Of a stretch of 64,000 nt of DNA, positions 56,650 to 64,000 are shown piece after piece (positions within the stretch are counted from its first letter, which is position 1; each line of letters starts with the position of its first letter). This DNA is from Fodinibius salinus (lineage in GTDB: Bacteria > Bacteroidota > Rhodothermia > Balneolales > Balneolaceae), in assembly GCF_008124865.1 (NCBI RefSeq), contig NZ_VNHY01000003.1, positions 280,082 to 344,081 on the forward strand. The letters run 5' to 3'. A program made the translations under genes and the position numbers. The notes below the pieces were generated by a model that worked only from the letters and a program-made list of their open reading frames with translations, did no database searches and had not been told where the DNA came from.

Positions 56650-59286
56650 CTAAAATTTTACGCGGATATTAATCGAGGGTTGGAATCCAATATCATAAAC
56701 GTCAACCGAAGCTCGGCGAAACTGGCTGGGAGTTGTATTTTTATCAACGGCAATATTGAGTTTTCGATACCATGGGTTTTGTCGGTCCATCACGTTAAAT
56801 ACCGAAGCCGAAATCATAAGTTGTAGTGACTCAAACTTACGTTTGTATTCGGCAGAGATATCAGTGCGTTGATATTTATTGAGTCGATCATTGTTTTGAG
56901 GGCCAAAGGTTGCAAGCTTGTTGGGGCGTCCGCTGGCATATATCCATGAAAGATATAGCGAAAAATTGGGAAGCGGTTGGGTAGCCAGCGTAGCATTGTA
57001 TCTATAGGTACGATCCCAATCGGCATAAAATGGCTCCCCGTTATTAATAGATGGGTTTGATATTACCATCTCAGAAATTGTAAACGTTTGCGATAAAGTG
57101 AAAACAGACCACTGTGAGCGCAGTAAAAATTCTATCCCTTTGGCTTCACCTTGGTTATCACTATAAAAAGGATTCGTGTTAAAGGTGTTGCTGAGTGAAA
57201 AGGTGTTCACCTCATGTAGTCGTAAATTTTCGAACCTTTTGTAATAGGTTTCTACTTGTGCATAAAAGTGATTAGAAATATCAAAGTAGCTGCCCGCTGA
57301 GAAATAGTTTACGGACGTGGGTTTCTGATTCTCACCGGATAAAATCCATACATCAGAAGTAACGGTGTTACTTATTTTTATCTGGTTCAGGAACTGATAG
57401 TTGCGGCTGAAACCACCGCTAAAAGATAGTCTGGAATCAGGAAAAAGATTGAATTTTATACGGGGCGACCATTTTAGGTACTGTCCGTTACTAAAATAAT
57501 GAGCCCTTGTACCACCGAAAATATCGATAGGATCCCACCCGGTAAAATCGAGTTGTAGATAGGTATCCAGTTTATGCGATTCTCGAGAGGTAAAATAGCC
57601 CGGACGGTCAAACGAATTTTCGTAATATTCGCTCAAATAGTAGTTATAAGAAACACCTCCTGTAAGGAGCCAGGGATTGGCATTTAGCTCAAGTTGTTGT
57701 TCGGCTTTAAATTGGTTAAGCACGCTTTTGTTCTCGAACAGATAAACGAAGCTTTGCAGTGATTGTGTGGCCGGCGTAACGCGCGTGTAGGTAAAATCAT
57801 CCTTTAAAAAAGAAGTGCTGTAAATACTAGTACCAAGGGTTGAAGTACTATATAAATTGTCGTTGAACCATTGTTGGTACTGGATGGTAGCAGCCCCGTT
57901 TTGCCAGTCATTTTCAGCAGCAACAGATTCATAAGCAAAGGTGTTTCCGACGGATGTGGAAAAATTTCGAAATAATCGTTCTGCATTTTGACGGGTATTA
58001 TCACCTCCAAAATATCCGGTGATGATTAACCGGTTGCCATTCTTGTTTTCAAAGTAGAGTTTGCCATGCAGATCAAAAAATGAAGCATCTGTTTTGCCTG
58101 GGCGAACTAACCGTGACTGTAAATCAATTAAGCCGTCATTGAGGATACTGTGGTCGCGGTCAACATTTAGTCCATGGCTTATGAGCTCAGAATTATTTAG
58201 CCAGTCAATAGTATTCAGGTATGATTTTCTGCCTGAAATAAGCCAGCTGCTGCGCCCTTTTTTTATGGGACCTTCCAAAGTTAGGCGGGCGGACGAATTG
58301 CTGAGTCCGGCAGAACCTGAAAATTCTTTGAGCGATCCTGTTTTGGTCAGAAGAGACAGTGTTCCTCCGGGTGGAGCTTGAACATTGGCAGGAGCTATAT
58401 CATAGAAAAAGCCGCTACGCTGCAGAATATCACCGTTAAAACTGTCAACAAGGCCAAAAAGGTGACTTTGGTTGTAAATAGTAATACCATCAACAAGTAC
58501 CCGAAAGCCATCAGAAGGGCTGCCTCGTACATTTAGACCATCGCTTACAGCTGTGGATGGTGATACGGAAGGCAGTGTTTGCAGGGCGCGCAGGCTATTA
58601 GTTTCACCGAATACACTAAAAGTACCAATATCTACAAGGTTTGAAGCCTGTTTATTAAGATTACTGTAATAATTGGAGCCGGTTACAACAAGTTGATTTC
58701 CATCTATTCGCTCTGGATTAAGCCGGAAAGTAAGATTTTGAATGTTGTTCGACTCAGAAAAATCCAGTGTAATTTTATTAGAGTTATATCCTATATACGA
58801 GCAGCTGATGTCCACAGATTCAGATAAAAAGGTGCGATCTATCGTAAAAGATCCGCTTTCATTCGTGGAAGTTCCCTTTGTTTGTCCATTCTGTTTCCAG
58901 GTTATAGTGGCATAGGGAAGCCGTTCACCGGTTTGAGCATCAACTACTTGTCCGCGAATACTAACTTTGTGAGAAGAATTATCGTTCTGTTGATAAATAA
59001 TGGCTTGCTTTCGCTGCCGGTCAACTTTTAGTTGAATGCCTTTAGCGAGCAGGGCTGTTTGTAAATCAGAGAATATATTATCACTATTTTCTATGCTGAG
59101 TGTAATATCTGCTATTAGTGCATCACGGTATAGAAAACGATAAGACGTTTGTTGTTCAATATTATTGATAATCTGCAGCAGTGGCTCTTCTTGATAGTTA
59201 TATTGGGCTTGGATGGCATAGTTTGCCATAAAGATAAATACAAATAGAACACAAACCCCCTTGCGCAGTATTTTTTTATTGCTCAT
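56650..59286 (-). CDS. TonB-dependent receptor with STN signalling domain
   Basis: 878 aa. Signal peptide 1-27. STN domain at about 33-100 (LLQIINNIEQQTSYRFLYRD), which in FecA-type receptors contacts the anti-sigma protein. A CarboxypepD_reg-like domain at about 107-185 (GQVVDAQTGERLPYATITW). The plug has NVRGSPSDGFRVLVDG, then a 22-strand-type barrel ending INIRVKF. It brings in a ligand with TonB energy and signals binding to FecR. It starts 5 bp after fecR. Ligand unknown; a Fur-like site at the sigma gene makes an iron carrier one guess. Confidence 0.93.
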   Translation of the reverse strand: MSNKKILRKGVCVLFVFIFMANYAIQAQYNYQEEPLLQIINNIEQQTSYRFLYRDALIADITLSIENSDNIFSDLQTALLAKGIQLKVDRQRKQAIIYQQNDNSSHKVSIRGQVVDAQTGERLPYATITWKQNGQTKGTSTNESGSFTIDRTFLSESVDISCSYIGYNSNKITLDFSESNNIQNLTFRLNPERIDGNQLVVTGSNYYSNLNKQASNLVDIGTFSVFGETNSLRALQTLPSVSPSTAVSDGLNVRGSPSDGFRVLVDGITIYNQSHLFGLVDSFNGDILQRSGFFYDIAPANVQAPPGGTLSLLTKTGSLKEFSGSAGLSNSSARLTLEGPIKKGRSSWLISGRKSYLNTIDWLNNSELISHGLNVDRDHSILNDGLIDLQSRLVRPGKTDASFFDLHGKLYFENKNGNRLIITGYFGGDNTRQNAERLFRNFSTSVGNTFAYESVAAENDWQNGAATIQYQQWFNDNLYSTSTLGTSIYSTSFLKDDFTYTRVTPATQSLQSFVYLFENKSVLNQFKAEQQLELNANPWLLTGGVSYNYYLSEYYENSFDRPGYFTSRESHKLDTYLQLDFTGWDPIDIFGGTRAHYFSNGQYLKWSPRIKFNLFPDSRLSFSGGFSRNYQFLNQIKISNTVTSDVWILSGENQKPTSVNYFSAGSYFDISNHFYAQVETYYKRFENLRLHEVNTFSLSNTFNTNPFYSDNQGEAKGIEFLLRSQWSVFTLSQTFTISEMVISNPSINNGEPFYADWDRTYRYNATLATQPLPNFSLYLSWIYASGRPNKLATFGPQNNDRLNKYQRTDISAEYKRKFESLQLMISASVFNVMDRQNPWYRKLNIAVDKNTTPSQFRRASVDVYDIGFQPSINIRVKF

Positions 59287-59291
59287 GATTG

Positions 59292-60245
59292 TTATTGCGA
59301 ATTACCTTCAAAGCGGTAGCTTTGTTCTCCCATTTTAACAAATTTTCCATTTAACACCAGTTCCAGATCATTAAGTGCTTTGGACAGATTGTTCAGCGAA
59401 AGTGCACCCGATAATTTATTTTGTGTAACCTCCTTAGGCAGTGATATTGATATATTAAACTGTTGCTCTAATTCTGCTACAACTTGCCTGGCAGATTTAT
59501 CACTAAAGACCATTTGTTGGTTCATCCAGTCCGTGAACTCTTGGGCATTAGCCAATTGTACCGAAGGTATGGCTTTTGTATTTGTAACAGAAGCGGATTC
59601 GCCTGGTTCAAGAACAACAGCACTGTCTTGTTCTGAGGCTTTAACCTGTACTGAGCCTTCTTTAAGATATACCTGCATTTTTTGTCCCCAAGAGCTGAGC
59701 ATAAATGTTGTTCCCAGCACGTTTACCGTTCCCGAAGATGTTTCTACAGCAAAAGGACGATTGGGATTGTGGGTAACTTCAAAAAAACCTTCACCTTCTA
59801 GTTGATACTGTCTGGTGTTTGGTTTGTTAACGCCGTACAGTTTTGAATGTGGGCGAAGAGTGACAGAGCTACCGTCGCCAAGCGTTACGGTCTTAATAGA
59901 TTGTTGGCTTGAAGCTACCAGTTCTGGCTGTTGAGGTTGAAAAATAACATAACTGATAAAGGCTCCTAAAATTAGAACTGCAGCGACAGCCCATTTCATC
60001 GTTGACGAGCTAAAAAGAGGAGTGACGGGGGTGCTGCTCTGGTCACTAATTTCTGAGGAAATATTATGCCAGACTTTTTCTTTGTCGGATGTGAGTACCT
60101 TCCCGTGTTTAATGTCTTGATATTCCTGTAGCTGTTGAAGAATGGAATCGTCGGAATCCTCCAGAGACTTATTGTCCTGCTTCGCTTTGCGAATAGAGCG
60201 GGCACGTTTTAAATCGGGATCGTTATGTGGTAGTTGGTTATCCAT
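59292..60245 (-). CDS. FecR-type anti-sigma / sigma regulator
   Basis: 317 aa. Cytoplasmic N-terminus, membrane helix at about 84-103 (WAVAAVLILGAFISYVIF), FecR domain at about 115-205 (TVTLGDGSSVTLRPHSKLYG; GEGFFEVTHNPNRPFAVETSSG; VNVLGTTFMLSS), and a C-terminal STN-like DUF4974 part (VVAELEQQFNISISLP). It holds or activates the ECF sigma factor and senses the receptor's STN domain. It lies between the lipoprotein (22 bp) and the receptor (5 bp). Confidence 0.93.
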   Translation of the reverse strand: MDNQLPHNDPDLKRARSIRKAKQDNKSLEDSDDSILQQLQEYQDIKHGKVLTSDKEKVWHNISSEISDQSSTPVTPLFSSSTMKWAVAAVLILGAFISYVIFQPQQPELVASSQQSIKTVTLGDGSSVTLRPHSKLYGVNKPNTRQYQLEGEGFFEVTHNPNRPFAVETSSGTVNVLGTTFMLSSWGQKMQVYLKEGSVQVKASEQDSAVVLEPGESASVTNTKAIPSVQLANAQEFTDWMNQQMVFSDKSARQVVAELEQQFNISISLPKEVTQNKLSGALSLNNLSKALNDLELVLNGKFVKMGEQSYRFEGNSQ

Positions 60246-60267
60246 TACTCAGTTAATATTACTAAGA

Positions 60268-61677
60268 TTAATTACTATTGCCAATACGTTTAAATGTTAC
60301 CCCTTCTGTATCCGGGATTAATAACCGACTATTACTAGGCATTGCTCTCCCTTCTGCAATTACAGTAATATCTCGTTGTAGGGCATCTTTTAACTGGTTC
60401 AGAGAAGTATAATCGCCATTTTCATTTACTTGTGTGCTGTCTATGAGCTGTACCGTTACTTGGTTTGCAAGCCGGAAAGATGAATCAACGGGATTGGTTT
60501 CGCTTACAATTTCTTCAAATTCTAAAATTTCCTTTCGGCTAACAAGTTGAGGCTGGCCTACTTCAAAATTAATGGAAGAGGCTATAAATTTATTATTGTC
60601 AACTGTTCCTTCGCCTTTTGTATAGATAGGTTCATTATTTGAAAGGCTATTTTTAACGGATTGCAATGTGCTGAAATCGCGGTTTTCGAATGTCGTATTT
60701 TCATTAATATAAACAGTAATACCGCTGGCCAGAGAAACACTTTGTTGGTTGATATCTACTGATAGCACTTGTCCTTTGAACGCTTCATTCAGGTTTACAC
60801 TTTCTCCATTTTTAAGGTCAACAAGATATAGCTCAGGATTATTCTTGAATCGTAAAAGAGCTGTCCCGTCCCCGTTATGTTCTAGCGTACCGCTTATTGA
60901 TGTCCGGTTCGTTGTTGAGCCTTCCGTTGAGCGGAGTTCAAGTTCAAATGCCATATTGCCGTTTAATGCTATATTTGGGGTTTGTCCATCGCTGCTTAAT
61001 TGTTTGGGAGACGTAATATTCAAAAATCGAATACGCAAGTCGTAAAATCGTTGTATTGTATTGTCGGTAAAAGGTTTAAACTGAACGGAGCCGCCTCTGT
61101 TGTGCACCCCATCAATTGACTTCGATTGTCCTGATTCAAATCCTGAAATAAACAGGGAATCATCCGAAATAAAAGATGATTGTTTACGGAGTGTTTGTAT
61201 CTCCCCATCATGATTTGCAGTGTACTGAATAGAAGAAACGGCACTCATATTTTGATTCGGGTTAGCAACAATATCCCCGTTTTTGTTTTGGTATAAATAA
61301 ATAAGCTTACTGACAATTGATTTGCTAAACAGCGGATCTTGAACCTCTCGTTGAAAAGACACCGTAAATATACCTGACTGTTGGTTAAAGCCGGTTTGTA
61401 TGTCAGATTCATTGCCGATTCCGCTGCGATCTTTAGCATATGCAATAGGGGCTGATGGAGAGGTACCGGTTTGGGCAATTATCGTAAGGGCATCGTTGAT
61501 ACTCAGCACAACACCGCTGTTATCACTTGATATAGTTTCACCGATAATTTGGCGTGCGGCCAATAAATCCGATTCAGTAATGGCATTATCAGTACTGCTA
61601 TCAGAAACTTCGAGCGTACAACCGCTGACGAAAACAAGAATTAATAGCCAAAAATAGGTGAGATAATGTAATTGCAT
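60268..61677 (-). CDS. Lipoprotein with DUF5666-like repeats, in the FecR operon
   Basis: 469 aa. Lipoprotein signal with lipobox VSGC (Cys about residue 20). The C-terminal 190 residues hold two or three similar blocks: GQVLSVDINQQSVSLASGIT and FENRDFSTLQSVKNSLSN, then a second TVQLIDSTQV...DYTSLNQLKDAL. These look like the DUF5666 type of small beta-barrels. I do not recognise the N-terminal half. A lipoprotein between sigma and fecR genes is not standard for FecI/FecR systems. It follows the GGGGTA promoter element and is the first gene of that unit, so it is expected to be made with FecR and the receptor. Function unknown. Confidence 0.8.
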   Translation of the reverse strand: MQLHYLTYFWLLILVFVSGCTLEVSDSSTDNAITESDLLAARQIIGETISSDNSGVVLSINDALTIIAQTGTSPSAPIAYAKDRSGIGNESDIQTGFNQQSGIFTVSFQREVQDPLFSKSIVSKLIYLYQNKNGDIVANPNQNMSAVSSIQYTANHDGEIQTLRKQSSFISDDSLFISGFESGQSKSIDGVHNRGGSVQFKPFTDNTIQRFYDLRIRFLNITSPKQLSSDGQTPNIALNGNMAFELELRSTEGSTTNRTSISGTLEHNGDGTALLRFKNNPELYLVDLKNGESVNLNEAFKGQVLSVDINQQSVSLASGITVYINENTTFENRDFSTLQSVKNSLSNNEPIYTKGEGTVDNNKFIASSINFEVGQPQLVSRKEILEFEEIVSETNPVDSSFRLANQVTVQLIDSTQVNENGDYTSLNQLKDALQRDITVIAEGRAMPSNSRLLIPDTEGVTFKRIGNSN

Positions 61678-61717
61678 GGGATTATTGTTGTCTTTTATGT
61701 ATGTCTAAACATTATAG

Positions 61718-61745
61718 TACACATGAAAAGTGGGGGTACCCCTAA
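61718..61745 (-). promoter_or_regulatory. Putative ECF-sigma promoter, copy A
   Basis: On the reverse strand: TTAGGGGTA (61745-61737), 12 bases, ATGTGTA (61724-61718). It drives the lipoprotein-fecR-receptor unit; the ATG is 41 bases downstream. The same blocks with the same spacer occur at 62506 and 63885. Confidence 0.7.
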
Positions 61746-61750
61746 AGAGG

Positions 61751-62341
61751 TTACCGGAAATTTTCTAATGATTTGCGAATATCCTTTAGGGCTAGGCCCA
61801 TGTGATTCTCAATAGTCTTGGGACTAACTTCGAGTGTTTGGGCGGCTTCTTTATAGGTCAGGTCTTCTATAAAACAGAGCGAAAATACTGTTCCTCTTTT
61901 TTCGGGCATTGCATCAATAGCTTTGTCGATGGCTTCTTCCAGATCAGATTTTTGGGCAGAATCTTCCGGTGTCAGGTTTGTCTGTTGCTGGGGAATAGGC
62001 TCTTCTGTGTTAAATTTTTTGTTATCCCGATGGTGATTAAGCATGCGCGTGTATGCAATTCTGAATATATATGACCGCAGTGATTTTTCGGGATCGATGG
62101 ATTGCCGATTTTCCCAGATATAAATAAATGCTTTTTGGATGAGATCCTCAGCAGCTTCTTTAGTAGTATTTTTGCTGACAAGAAAGCGAAGCAGGGAATC
62201 GTAATGTTTATCAAAAAAAGTTCGAAAAGCCTGGTGGTTACCTTTCCTAATTTGCCGAGCTAATGCAGTGCTGTCTAACTCCTTGTCTTTTGAAGAAGCT
62301 ACGGATAGTAATATGAGAGAAAGACCAAGAGGAATAGTCAT
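61751..62341 (-). CDS. ECF RNA polymerase sigma factor (FecI-like, Bacteroidota expansion family)
   Basis: 196 aa. Region 2 (LARQIRKGNHQAFRTFFDKHYDSLLRFL, then AEDLIQKAFIYIWENR and SLRSYIFRIAYTRMLNHHR) reads the -10; region 4 (MPEKRGTVFSLCFIEDLTYKEAAQTL, then SPKTIENHMGLALKDIRKSL) reads the -35. There is no in-frame ATG closer to region 2. The gene is followed by the lipoprotein, fecR and STN-receptor genes, the usual surface-signalling arrangement, and is separated from them by the putative promoter A. It lacks that promoter itself, which matches FecI, whose gene is not self-activated. Confidence 0.94.
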   Translation of the reverse strand: MTIPLGLSLILLSVASSKDKELDSTALARQIRKGNHQAFRTFFDKHYDSLLRFLVSKNTTKEAAEDLIQKAFIYIWENRQSIDPEKSLRSYIFRIAYTRMLNHHRDNKKFNTEEPIPQQQTNLTPEDSAQKSDLEEAIDKAIDAMPEKRGTVFSLCFIEDLTYKEAAQTLEVSPKTIENHMGLALKDIRKSLENFR

Positions 62342-62367
62342 TAACAGTTGAGGTTGTTAAAAAACAG

Positions 62368-62388
62368 TGATAATAATGTACAAATTTA
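62368..62388 (-). promoter_or_regulatory. Candidate sigma-gene promoter overlapped by a weak Fur-like box
   Basis: TAAATTTG (62388-62381 on the reverse strand) is an exact TAnnTTTG -7 motif 39 bases before the sigma ATG; I see no good -33 TTTG. TGATAATAATGTACA (62368-62382) matches the Fur consensus at 11 of 14 arm positions and overlaps the -7 motif. The second arm is poor. Confidence 0.35.
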
Positions 62389-62505
62389 TATTTAAAATCA
62401 TCAGGATTGATACGAGAATAAAATACATAAACTGTTTGTACACTTCAGTAACATAAAGTGTCTGTTCCAATATTTTTCATAAGTGTTGAAAATATTGCAG
62501 ATCCG

Positions 62506-62533
62506 TTAGGGGTAGGGCAGGGATTTATGTGTA
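62506..62533 (+). promoter_or_regulatory. Putative ECF-sigma promoter, copy B
   Basis: TTAGGGGTA (62506-62514), 12 bases, ATGTGTA (62527-62533), then TAACAAG. It precedes the PD40 protein gene; its ATG is 55 bases downstream. Confidence 0.7.
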
Positions 62534-62588
62534 TAACAAGTAGATGATCTGAGTAATGATCATTTTAAAACCTAATGCACATAGTATT

Positions 62589-63692
62589 ATGAAAAAGCTG
62601 ATACAACCTTTCGGATTACTTGCGGTGTTACTGTTGTTAGTAGCAGGATGGGGTTATAATATTTGTTCTAATATGGAAGTATATCATTCTAGAACAGGTA
62701 TCGCCAAAATTACAGTTTCAGTACAAACACATAAAACTGGAGTATCTAGTCAAAAACGTAAATTAACAACTACCTTTTTTCTTAATCCTCTTCGTGAAGG
62801 GACTTATAAGTTAGGAGTAGCAAATCATTCAGAAAAATGTAAGTCTATAAATACTAATCGCAGTATTAATATTTATAGTTATGATACTACTTCTGTGACA
62901 TTGAGGCTTCAGTGTAATGCAATGCCAGATACACCGTGGAAGAACAAATTCGTTTACCTCATCGACAGCCGTAAAGGTCCAGTATTATATAGTCTTATGA
63001 AGGATGGTTCTGAAGTAAAAACCTTAAATGCCCCTGATCTTTTTCTTGATCAAACAATAAATAAAAGTAAAATAGTATTTAGCAAAGATGGCAATATTTG
63101 GACGTTTGAAACTACAGATGGATTGCTCAAACAAGTTACAACAGGAGGTAATGACCGGCAGCCGGATTGGTCTCCTGATGGTACTAAGATAGCTTTTAGT
63201 CGCATTGTTGACGGTAATCACGAGGTTTTCATAATGAACAAGGATGGATCTAATCAGCAGAACATTACTAATAATGCGGCAGAGGACGTTGCGCCTGACT
63301 GGTCCCCGGACGGGCTTAAAATAGCATTTACCAGTGACCGTGATGGTGATAAAGAGATATTTGTTACTTATCCCAGGACAAATAAAATTCGACAGTTAAC
63401 GGATAATACTCGTACCGATCATTCTGCTTCGTGGTCGCCGGATGGCAGAAAAATAATGTTAATTGGTGAAGGATGGATGGGCATGGAACATATTTACCTA
63501 GCAGGTTTTAATGGCAGAATTACAAAGCAGCTTACATCTTTTCCACACTCACTATTAAGAGATGTAATTTTACCCAATTTTATGACTCCAGATGATATCA
63601 AGCACTCCAAAGAGTCATTGTTGAATTCAGGAGATATACCACCTTTTAGGACTCCCAAAACAGAAGCAATAGCTCAATTAGTTGACATGTAG
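62589..63692 (+). CDS. Secreted PD40/TolB-like beta-propeller protein
   Basis: 367 aa from ATG 62589, which gives a signal peptide (KKLIQPFGLLAVLLLLVAG); the frame is open back to 62556 without a better start. Residues about 30-115 are a beta-sandwich-like N-terminal part I cannot name. PD40 repeats follow with the WSPDG motif: DWSPDGTKIAFSR, DWSPDGLKIAFTSDRDGDKEIFV, SWSPDGRKIMLIG. Such propellers bind proteins or glycans. It is transcribed from putative ECF promoter B and is divergent from the sigma gene. Its placement in the sigma regulon is inferred. Confidence 0.82.
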   Translation: MKKLIQPFGLLAVLLLLVAGWGYNICSNMEVYHSRTGIAKITVSVQTHKTGVSSQKRKLTTTFFLNPLREGTYKLGVANHSEKCKSINTNRSINIYSYDTTSVTLRLQCNAMPDTPWKNKFVYLIDSRKGPVLYSLMKDGSEVKTLNAPDLFLDQTINKSKIVFSKDGNIWTFETTDGLLKQVTTGGNDRQPDWSPDGTKIAFSRIVDGNHEVFIMNKDGSNQQNITNNAAEDVAPDWSPDGLKIAFTSDRDGDKEIFVTYPRTNKIRQLTDNTRTDHSASWSPDGRKIMLIGEGWMGMEHIYLAGFNGRITKQLTSFPHSLLRDVILPNFMTPDDIKHSKESLLNSGDIPPFRTPKTEAIAQLVDM

Positions 63693-63765
63693 TTCTAAAT
63701 TGGTAAAAGAAGTTTAGCTTCGAAACTCCCTTGGGCAGACGCGAATCCCCGATGAGCGAAAGCCA

Positions 63766-63798
63766 AGCAATGCCGCCGTTGACTACGGCGGCATTGCT
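63766..63798 (+). terminator. Hairpin after the PD40 gene
   Basis: AGCAATGCCGCCGT (63766-63779) pairs perfectly with ACGGCGGCATTGCT (63785-63798), loop TGACT. The T tail is short (ATTGTT), so termination is likely but not certain. Confidence 0.7.
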
Positions 63799-63884
63799 AT
63801 TGTTAAGAGGTTTTAACGAAGCCCCTGCTTCTTAGACGAAATAATCTGCCAATCCAAGAATTTTTAAAAAAAAGTTGAATAATC

Positions 63885-63912
63885 TTAGGGGTACCCCTGC
63901 CACCGATGTGTA
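63885..63912 (+). promoter_or_regulatory. Putative ECF-sigma promoter, copy C
   Basis: TTAGGGGTA (63885-63893), 12 bases, ATGTGTA (63906-63912), then TAACAAC. It precedes the gene that begins at the right edge. Confidence 0.7.
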
Positions 63913-63972
63913 TAACAACCTGTGATGATATCCAATCACAACAATTAACTTAAACAAACCTCTTATTTCATT

Positions 63973-64000
63973 ATGAGACGACCAATACAAATAGCGACCT
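63973..64000 (+). CDS. Start of a gene cut by the right edge, possibly a paralogue of the PD40 protein
   Basis: ATG at 63973, 60 bases after promoter element C, reads MRRPIQIAT before the window ends. This resembles the start of the PD40 protein (MKKLIQPFG), and the leader sequences share the promoter and an ATTATGA start context. Only nine residues are visible, so identity is a guess. Confidence 0.4.

Noticed and set aside
60290..60300. AGGGGTA inside the lipoprotein gene as a fourth sigma promoter
   Set aside because: Within coding sequence; 12 bases on there is no ATGTGTA.

Overview
The window looks like chromosomal DNA of a Bacteroidota-type bacterium; my guess is the Balneolales/Rhodothermota side, unconfirmed. 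The evidence is a SusC/SusD pair, two GWxTD lipoproteins, a SprE/PorW-like TPR lipoprotein, an ECF sigma/FecR/STN-TonB-receptor locus, and promoters of the TTG...TAnnTTTG type (clearest before the initiator tRNA). Base composition is moderately AT-rich. I found no transposase, integrase, phage gene or CRISPR array. Most of the window is housekeeping; the accessory parts are listed below.

Layout. 1-3.0 kb: 3' end of a transsulfuration-type PLP enzyme facing a LemA/TPM-domain operon. 3.1-7.1 kb: HAD nucleotidase, PurL, SDR. 7.2-10.4 kb: lysine 6-aminotransferase, initiator tRNA-Met, ornithine aminotransferase. 10.6-16.8 kb: a co-directional block of sodium symporter, GNAT, ornithine-racemase-like enzyme, M23 peptidase, M20 deacylase and a divergent alanine racemase; it reads like an amino-acid or peptide salvage unit that can change stereochemistry. 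17-25 kb: SusD/SusC and tandem GWxTD lipoproteins. 25-38 kb: pyruvate kinase, TPR lipoprotein, PyrD, FolC, Rho, SppA, a phytoene-desaturase-like flavoenzyme and canonical alanine racemase. 38-44 kb: FKBP lipoprotein, TlpA-like lipoprotein, TatC and TatA, GlyA, RpiB, DUF4159. 44-50 kb: fused aspartokinase/diaminopimelate decarboxylase, tmRNA, and catalase-peroxidase with a Fur/PerR-like box upstream. 50-51 kb: a decayed methyltransferase joined to another gene remnant, then a DUF389 membrane protein. 51.9-54.4 kb: NfeD plus two SPFH proteins. 54.6-56.5 kb: a stand-alone receiver domain, a membrane protein with four LGYTDLT-type repeats, and a small outer-membrane barrel.

The most interesting region is 56.6-64.0 kb. 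An ECF sigma gene is followed by a lipoprotein, a FecR-type anti-sigma regulator and an STN-domain TonB receptor. Divergently, a secreted beta-propeller (PD40) protein is followed by the start of another gene at the right edge. Three transcription units here, but not the sigma gene itself, are preceded by the same two-block element: TTAGGGGTA, exactly 12 bases, then ATGTGTA. I read this as the promoter recognised by the local sigma factor, so the locus would be a small surface-signalling regulon with secreted propeller proteins as members. The sigma gene has a different, Bacteroidota-type -7 element overlapped by a weak Fur-like site.
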